A DNA stretch of 7,412 nt from Bacillota bacterium (GTDB taxonomy: Bacteria > Bacillota > Clostridia > Oscillospirales > Ruminococcaceae): the NCBI GenBank assembly GCA_023457175.1, contig JAEWMM010000109.1, positions 1 to 7,412 on the forward strand, written 5' to 3'. The notes beneath the pieces were generated by a model. It saw only the letters and a program-made list of their open reading frames with translations. It had not been told where the DNA came from and searched no databases. The position numbers and the translations under genes were made by a program. Below, piece after piece: positions 4,105 through 7,412 of the stretch. Positions within the stretch are counted from its first letter, which is position 1, and every line of letters starts with the position of its first letter.

Positions 4105-6546
4105 ATGACTACAGGACAAAAGGTTTTGATTGTCGGCGGCGTCGCGGGCGGCGCTTCCACCGCGCCCAGACTGCGCAGGCTTGACGAGCAGGCCGAGATT
4201 ATTATGTTTGAGCGCGGGGAATACGTCTCATTTGCCAATTGCGGGCTGCCTTATTATATCGGCGGAGAAATCAGAGAAAAAGCGGCGCTGACCGTTCAGA
4301 CCCCGCAGGATTTTATCGGCAAGTTCAATATCGACGTGCGGGTGTTAAACGAGGTAACGGCCATTGACACCGCCAACAAGACGGTGACGGTGCAAAACCT
4401 TCGAACCGGCGCAAGCTACGAAGAAAGCTACGACAAGCTCGTGCTTTCAATGGGGGCCGAGCCGCTGCGGCCGCCCATTCCCGGAAGCGATTCCGACAGG
4501 GTGTTCACGCTGCGCAACATTCCCGATACTTACAAAATAAAAGAATACATTGAAAATCACCGGCCCCGCAGCGCCGTGGTGATGGGCGGCGGTTTTATCG
4601 GCGTCGAAATGGCCGAAAACCTGCACGCCGCCGGGCTCTGCGTCACGCTCGTCGAGATGGCCGATCAGGTCATCGCGCCGATTGACCCCGACATGGCGGC
4701 TGACGTGCACCGCCATATCGAAAGCAAGGGCGTCCGCTTGGAATTGAGCAACGGCGTCAAAGGCATGCGCGACGACGGCTGTCGGCTGCATATAGAGCTC
4801 GATAATGGTCACATAGAAACCGACCTGCTCATTATGGCCATCGGCGTACAGCCCGAGACCAAGCTTGCCAAGGATGCCGGTATTGCGCTAAACCCGCGCG
4901 GCGCGATTGTTGTGGATGGACAGATGCGCACCTCGACGCCGGATGTTTACGCCGTGGGCGACGCGGTCGAGGTTGTCGACAGCGTTACCGGGCAAAAATG
5001 CTATGTGCCGCTGGCGGGCCCCGCCAACAAGCAGGGGCGCATTGCGGCGGATAACATCTGCGGCATTCCCAGTGTCTATCCCGGTACGCAGGGGTCTTCA
5101 ATCCTCAAGGTGTTCGACATGACCGTCGCCTCCACCGGCGTCAATGAGAAGACGGCAAAGCGGCTGGGGCTTTCTTACGACAAGGTATTTACCTATTCCG
5201 GCAGCCACGCGGGGTATTATCCCGGCGCTGCCAACATGGCGGTTAAAACAATTTTTGAGCCTGAAACCGGGCGTATTCTCGGCGCTCAGCTTGTAGGCTA
5301 CGACGGCGTTGACAAGCGTTGCGACGTGCTGGCCACCGCCATACGCGCCAAGATGACGGCGGGCGATCTTTGCAGGCTTGAGCTGTGCTACGCGCCACCC
5401 TACAGCTCGGCTAAGGATCCGGTCAATATGGCGGGCTTCGTTATTGAAAACGTCCTCACCGGCAGAATGAAGCAGCTGCACTGGCACGACGTTGACGCGC
5501 TGCCGCGCGACGGCAGTGTGACGCTGCTCGACACCCGCCTGCCCGACGAGTTTGAAAGCGGTTATATCGAGGGCTTTATTAACATCCCGCTTGATGCGCT
5601 GCGCGGGCGTCTGCAGGAACTGGATAAACAAAAGCCGGTTTATGTTAACTGCCAGATCGGCCTTCGGGCCTATATCGCCGCGAGAATTCTGACGCAAAAC
5701 GGTTTTGACGCCACTGTTATTGGCGGCGGCTATCGCCTTTACGATTCGATATATGGTAAGCATCCGCATCCCCTGACGGCAAACGTGCAATCTGGCTGCT
5801 GCCAACCCCAGCCCTGCGCCGGCGACGTCATCACCGTCGACGCCTGCGGCCTGTCCTGTCCGGGGCCTATCGTCAAGCTTTCTAACGCGTTAAGCAGCGC
5901 CAAAACCGGCGATATTATTGCAATCTCCACCAGCGATCCGGCCTTTGCCAGCGACCTTGAGGGCTTTTGCCGCCGAACCGGCAATACCCTTTTGGGGCTT
6001 GAAAGCTGCAAGGGCATCAGCACCGCTAAAATCCAAAAGGGCGAGGCGGCACCGGCAGCCGTTGCGAGCGGCAATAGGGATAAGAAAAACATCATCGTCT
6101 TTTCGGGCGATCTCGACAAGGCCATCGCGTCGTTTATCATCGCCAACGCCGCGGCGGCGATGGGCCGTAAGGTAAGCCTGTTCTTTACCTTCTGGGGGCT
6201 CAATATTCTGCGCCGGCCCGAAAAGGTCAGCGTCAGAAAAGATCTGATGTCCAAAATGTTCGGCATGATGATGCCGCGCGGCAGCAATAAGCTCGGTCTC
6301 TCTAAAATGAACATGGGCGGCATGGGCGCTAAGATGATACGCGGCGTCATGCAAAACAAAAATGTCGACAGCCTGGAGGACCTGATCAAGCTGGCGCAGG
6401 AGAATGGCGTTGAATTAATCGCCTGCTCAATGAGCATGGATGTCATGGGCATCACAAAAGAAGAGCTGATCGACGGCGTCAAGCTGGCGGGTGCAGCCGC
6501 CATGCTGGCAAACGCCGAGGAATCCGACATGTCGCTGTTTATTTAA
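4105..6546 (+). CDS. CoA-disulfide reductase-like flavoprotein fused to rhodanese, TusA and DsrE domains
   Basis: This 813-residue protein has four parts. Residues 1-450 form an FAD/NAD(P)H disulfide reductase of the CoA-disulfide reductase/NADH-polysulfide reductase type: FAD site GGVAGGASTAPRLRRL (11-26), single redox cysteine C46 in SFANCGLPYY, NAD(P) site VVMGGGFIGVEMAE (158-171), second FAD motif VYAVGDAVEV (281-290), and C-terminal tyrosines near 370 and 429. Residues 455-550 are a rhodanese domain with active C516 in NCQIGLR. Residues 574-645 are TusA-like, with CGLSCPGP (C585 in CPxP). Residues 660-813 are DsrE-like, with C774 in ACSMSMDVMG. Between them lies a cysteine-rich linker (C564, C565, C571). 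Reductase, rhodanese and TusA/DsrE domains together point to reduction of CoA disulfide, CoA persulfide or polysulfide, with sulfane sulfur passed between cysteines in the cytoplasm. AAAGGAG (4086-4092) is 12 nt before the ATG, longer than usual. All key residues look intact. The exact substrate is not certain. Confidence 0.93.
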   Translation: MTTGQKVLIVGGVAGGASTAPRLRRLDEQAEIIMFERGEYVSFANCGLPYYIGGEIREKAALTVQTPQDFIGKFNIDVRVLNEVTAIDTANKTVTVQNLRTGASYEESYDKLVLSMGAEPLRPPIPGSDSDRVFTLRNIPDTYKIKEYIENHRPRSAVVMGGGFIGVEMAENLHAAGLCVTLVEMADQVIAPIDPDMAADVHRHIESKGVRLELSNGVKGMRDDGCRLHIELDNGHIETDLLIMAIGVQPETKLAKDAGIALNPRGAIVVDGQMRTSTPDVYAVGDAVEVVDSVTGQKCYVPLAGPANKQGRIAADNICGIPSVYPGTQGSSILKVFDMTVASTGVNEKTAKRLGLSYDKVFTYSGSHAGYYPGAANMAVKTIFEPETGRILGAQLVGYDGVDKRCDVLATAIRAKMTAGDLCRLELCYAPPYSSAKDPVNMAGFVIENVLTGRMKQLHWHDVDALPRDGSVTLLDTRLPDEFESGYIEGFINIPLDALRGRLQELDKQKPVYVNCQIGLRAYIAARILTQNGFDATVIGGGYRLYDSIYGKHPHPLTANVQSGCCQPQPCAGDVITVDACGLSCPGPIVKLSNALSSAKTGDIIAISTSDPAFASDLEGFCRRTGNTLLGLESCKGISTAKIQKGEAAPAAVASGNRDKKNIIVFSGDLDKAIASFIIANAAAAMGRKVSLFFTFWGLNILRRPEKVSVRKDLMSKMFGMMMPRGSNKLGLSKMNMGGMGAKMIRGVMQNKNVDSLEDLIKLAQENGVELIACSMSMDVMGITKEELIDGVKLAGAAAMLANAEESDMSLFI

Positions 6547-6569
6547 GGCCCGTTCCTTGTTCGACGCAT

Positions 6570-6589
6570 CGGGCGCGGGGTAGCGCCCG
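6570..6589. repeat. GC-rich 7-bp hairpin after the fusion gene
   Basis: CGGGCGC (6570-6576) pairs with GCGCCCG (6583-6589) around GGGGTA. It lacks a T-run, so it is more likely a 3'-end stabilising structure upstream of the real terminator at 6635-6679 than a terminator itself. Confidence 0.45.
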
Positions 6590-6634
6590 GCAGGCCGGAC
6601 ATGGCTGTTAATCGGTTTTCTTCTCTCCCATTCT

Positions 6635-6679
6635 AAAAGCCGGGCGCAGGAACATGGAAGTTCCCGCACCCGGCTTTTT
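6635..6679. terminator. Bidirectional terminator shared by convergent genes
   Basis: The 19-nt arms (6635-6653 and 6660-6678) pair with only two mismatches around the loop ATGGAA (6654-6659). On the plus strand the stem ends in CGGCTTTTTAAA, good for the fusion gene. On the minus strand it ends in CGGCTTTTAG, usable by the Crp/Fnr gene, whose stop is 15 nt away. Confidence 0.85.
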
Positions 6680-6693
6680 AAAGCTACGACCGC

Positions 6694-7371
6694 TCACTGT
6701 GCCAGCTTACGCAGTCTCGCTTTATCCACGACCTTAAGCCCGCCTCTTGAAAGCGTCACAATGCCCTCCTGCGCAAAATATTTAAGCATGCGGCTGACGA
6801 CCTCTCTGGCGCTACCCATATATCGGGCAATCTGCTCATGGGTCAGCTTTATTTCGTCTCCGCCGTTTTGGGACAGCTCATCAATGAGAAAGATGGCCAA
6901 GCGCTTATCGACGCTCATAAACAGCACCTGCTGCATGGCCCACATGACGTCCGAAAAACGGGTTGTCGCCAGTTGATAACCAAAGCATTTGACATAGATG
7001 TTCCGGTCGGCCAGCTGATGGAATATCGCGGAGTTAATCAGCAGAACCTCTGTATCCTCCTCTGCGTCGATAAAAACATCAAAGGTAATAGCCTCCAACA
7101 CACAGGAGGCCGACAAAATGCAGACATCGCCTTTAAACAGGCGGTACAACGTGACGTCGCGGCCATCCTCCGACAAAATATAGGTGCGCAGCTGTCCGCT
7201 TTTCAGCAGCATAACACCGGCGCAGTCTTCGCCCCCGCCGTGAACACCGGTACCCTTAGCATATTTAACCAACACGGTATTGTCGCAAAGAAGACGCTTT
7301 TCCTTGTCTGAAAGCTGTTCCCAAAAGGAAAGATTTTTAATAAACAGATCTGAGCAATCCGGCTGCAGCAT
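6694..7371 (-). CDS. Crp/Fnr-family transcriptional regulator
   Basis: The product is 225 residues, normal for the family. An N-terminal cyclic-nucleotide-binding-like beta-roll (about 10-120) is followed by a dimer helix (about 128-160, TTRFSDVMWAMQQVLFM) and a C-terminal winged helix (about 172-222). The HTH reads LTHEQIARYMGSAREVVSRM; its recognition helix has R189-E190-x3-R194, matching the R-E-T-V-G-R of E. coli CRP that reads GTGA. The N-terminal four-cysteine iron-sulfur motif of FNR is absent. Cysteines at 6, 29, 50, 84, 90 and 129 include a C84-x5-C90 pair in GDVCILSASC that could sense redox or sulfur species. It starts at ATG 7371, 8 nt after AAAGGGG (7386-7380). No copy of the shared box lies in the 41 nt upstream. 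It is the obvious candidate to bind the boxes at 2775 and 3650; its ligand is unknown. Confidence 0.92.
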   Translation of the reverse strand: MLQPDCSDLFIKNLSFWEQLSDKEKRLLCDNTVLVKYAKGTGVHGGGEDCAGVMLLKSGQLRTYILSEDGRDVTLYRLFKGDVCILSASCVLEAITFDVFIDAEEDTEVLLINSAIFHQLADRNIYVKCFGYQLATTRFSDVMWAMQQVLFMSVDKRLAIFLIDELSQNGGDEIKLTHEQIARYMGSAREVVSRMLKYFAQEGIVTLSRGGLKVVDKARLRKLAQ

Positions 7372-7412
7372 ACGATGCGCCCCTTTCTGTGGTCATTAAT
7401 CGGCAGCTTAAA

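Noticed and set aside
5098..5805. 235-residue minus-strand open frame within the fusion gene
   Set aside because: It is a shadow of the reductase and rhodanese coding sequence, a common effect in GC-rich genes.
5739..6530. 263-residue minus-strand open frame within the fusion gene
   Set aside because: It lies antisense to conserved TusA and DsrE coding sequence and shows no motif of its own.

Overview
The window looks like a chromosome segment of an anaerobic Bacillota, probably class Clostridia. The signs are strong AGGAG/AAAGG ribosome-binding sites, a clostridial-type Crp/Fnr regulator, a small two-cluster ferredoxin, and protein families typical of that class. This placement is inferred from gene content only. 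Genes at both ends are fairly GC-rich, while roughly 750-2830 is visibly more AT-rich.

Layout. (1) 1-940, minus strand: the 5' half of a yyaL/DUF255 (thioredoxin-like, SPATA20-type) gene. It is broken just before its CxxC motif by about 21 extra bases carrying in-frame TAG and TAA. The break abuts one arm of a 17/18-nt inverted repeat. (2) 941-1365: no gene, but several hairpins, an extended -10 element, a single CRISPR-repeat-like 32-mer and a plus-strand terminator-like hairpin. (3) 1366-2448, minus: a soluble chemoreceptor-like protein with a PrpR_N-like sensor domain and an MCP signalling hairpin. (4) 2449-2837: intergenic, ending in a promoter. (5) 2838-3637, plus: a 2[4Fe-4S] ferredoxin translationally coupled (ATGA overlap) to a NapH-like membrane protein with cysteine motifs. 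(6) 3727-6546, plus: thioredoxin, then an 813-residue CoA-disulfide-reductase/rhodanese/TusA/DsrE fusion. (7) 6694-7371, minus: a Crp/Fnr-family regulator convergent with the fusion gene. The two genes share a strong, probably bidirectional terminator.

The main result is that the ferredoxin and thioredoxin promoters carry the same 14-nt box (TGTGATTGAGTTAC), each starting exactly 36 nt upstream of its -10 hexamer. The box centre lies near -41, the class II activator position for Crp/Fnr proteins. The Crp/Fnr protein encoded alongside has a CRP-like R-E-x-x-x-R recognition helix, which fits the GTGA in the box. The simplest reading is one regulon: a regulator drives a ferredoxin/membrane electron-transfer pair and a thioredoxin plus multidomain sulfur-transfer enzyme, likely acting on CoA disulfide, persulfide or polysulfide sulfur. 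The domains and boxes are read from the sequence; the joint physiological role is inference.
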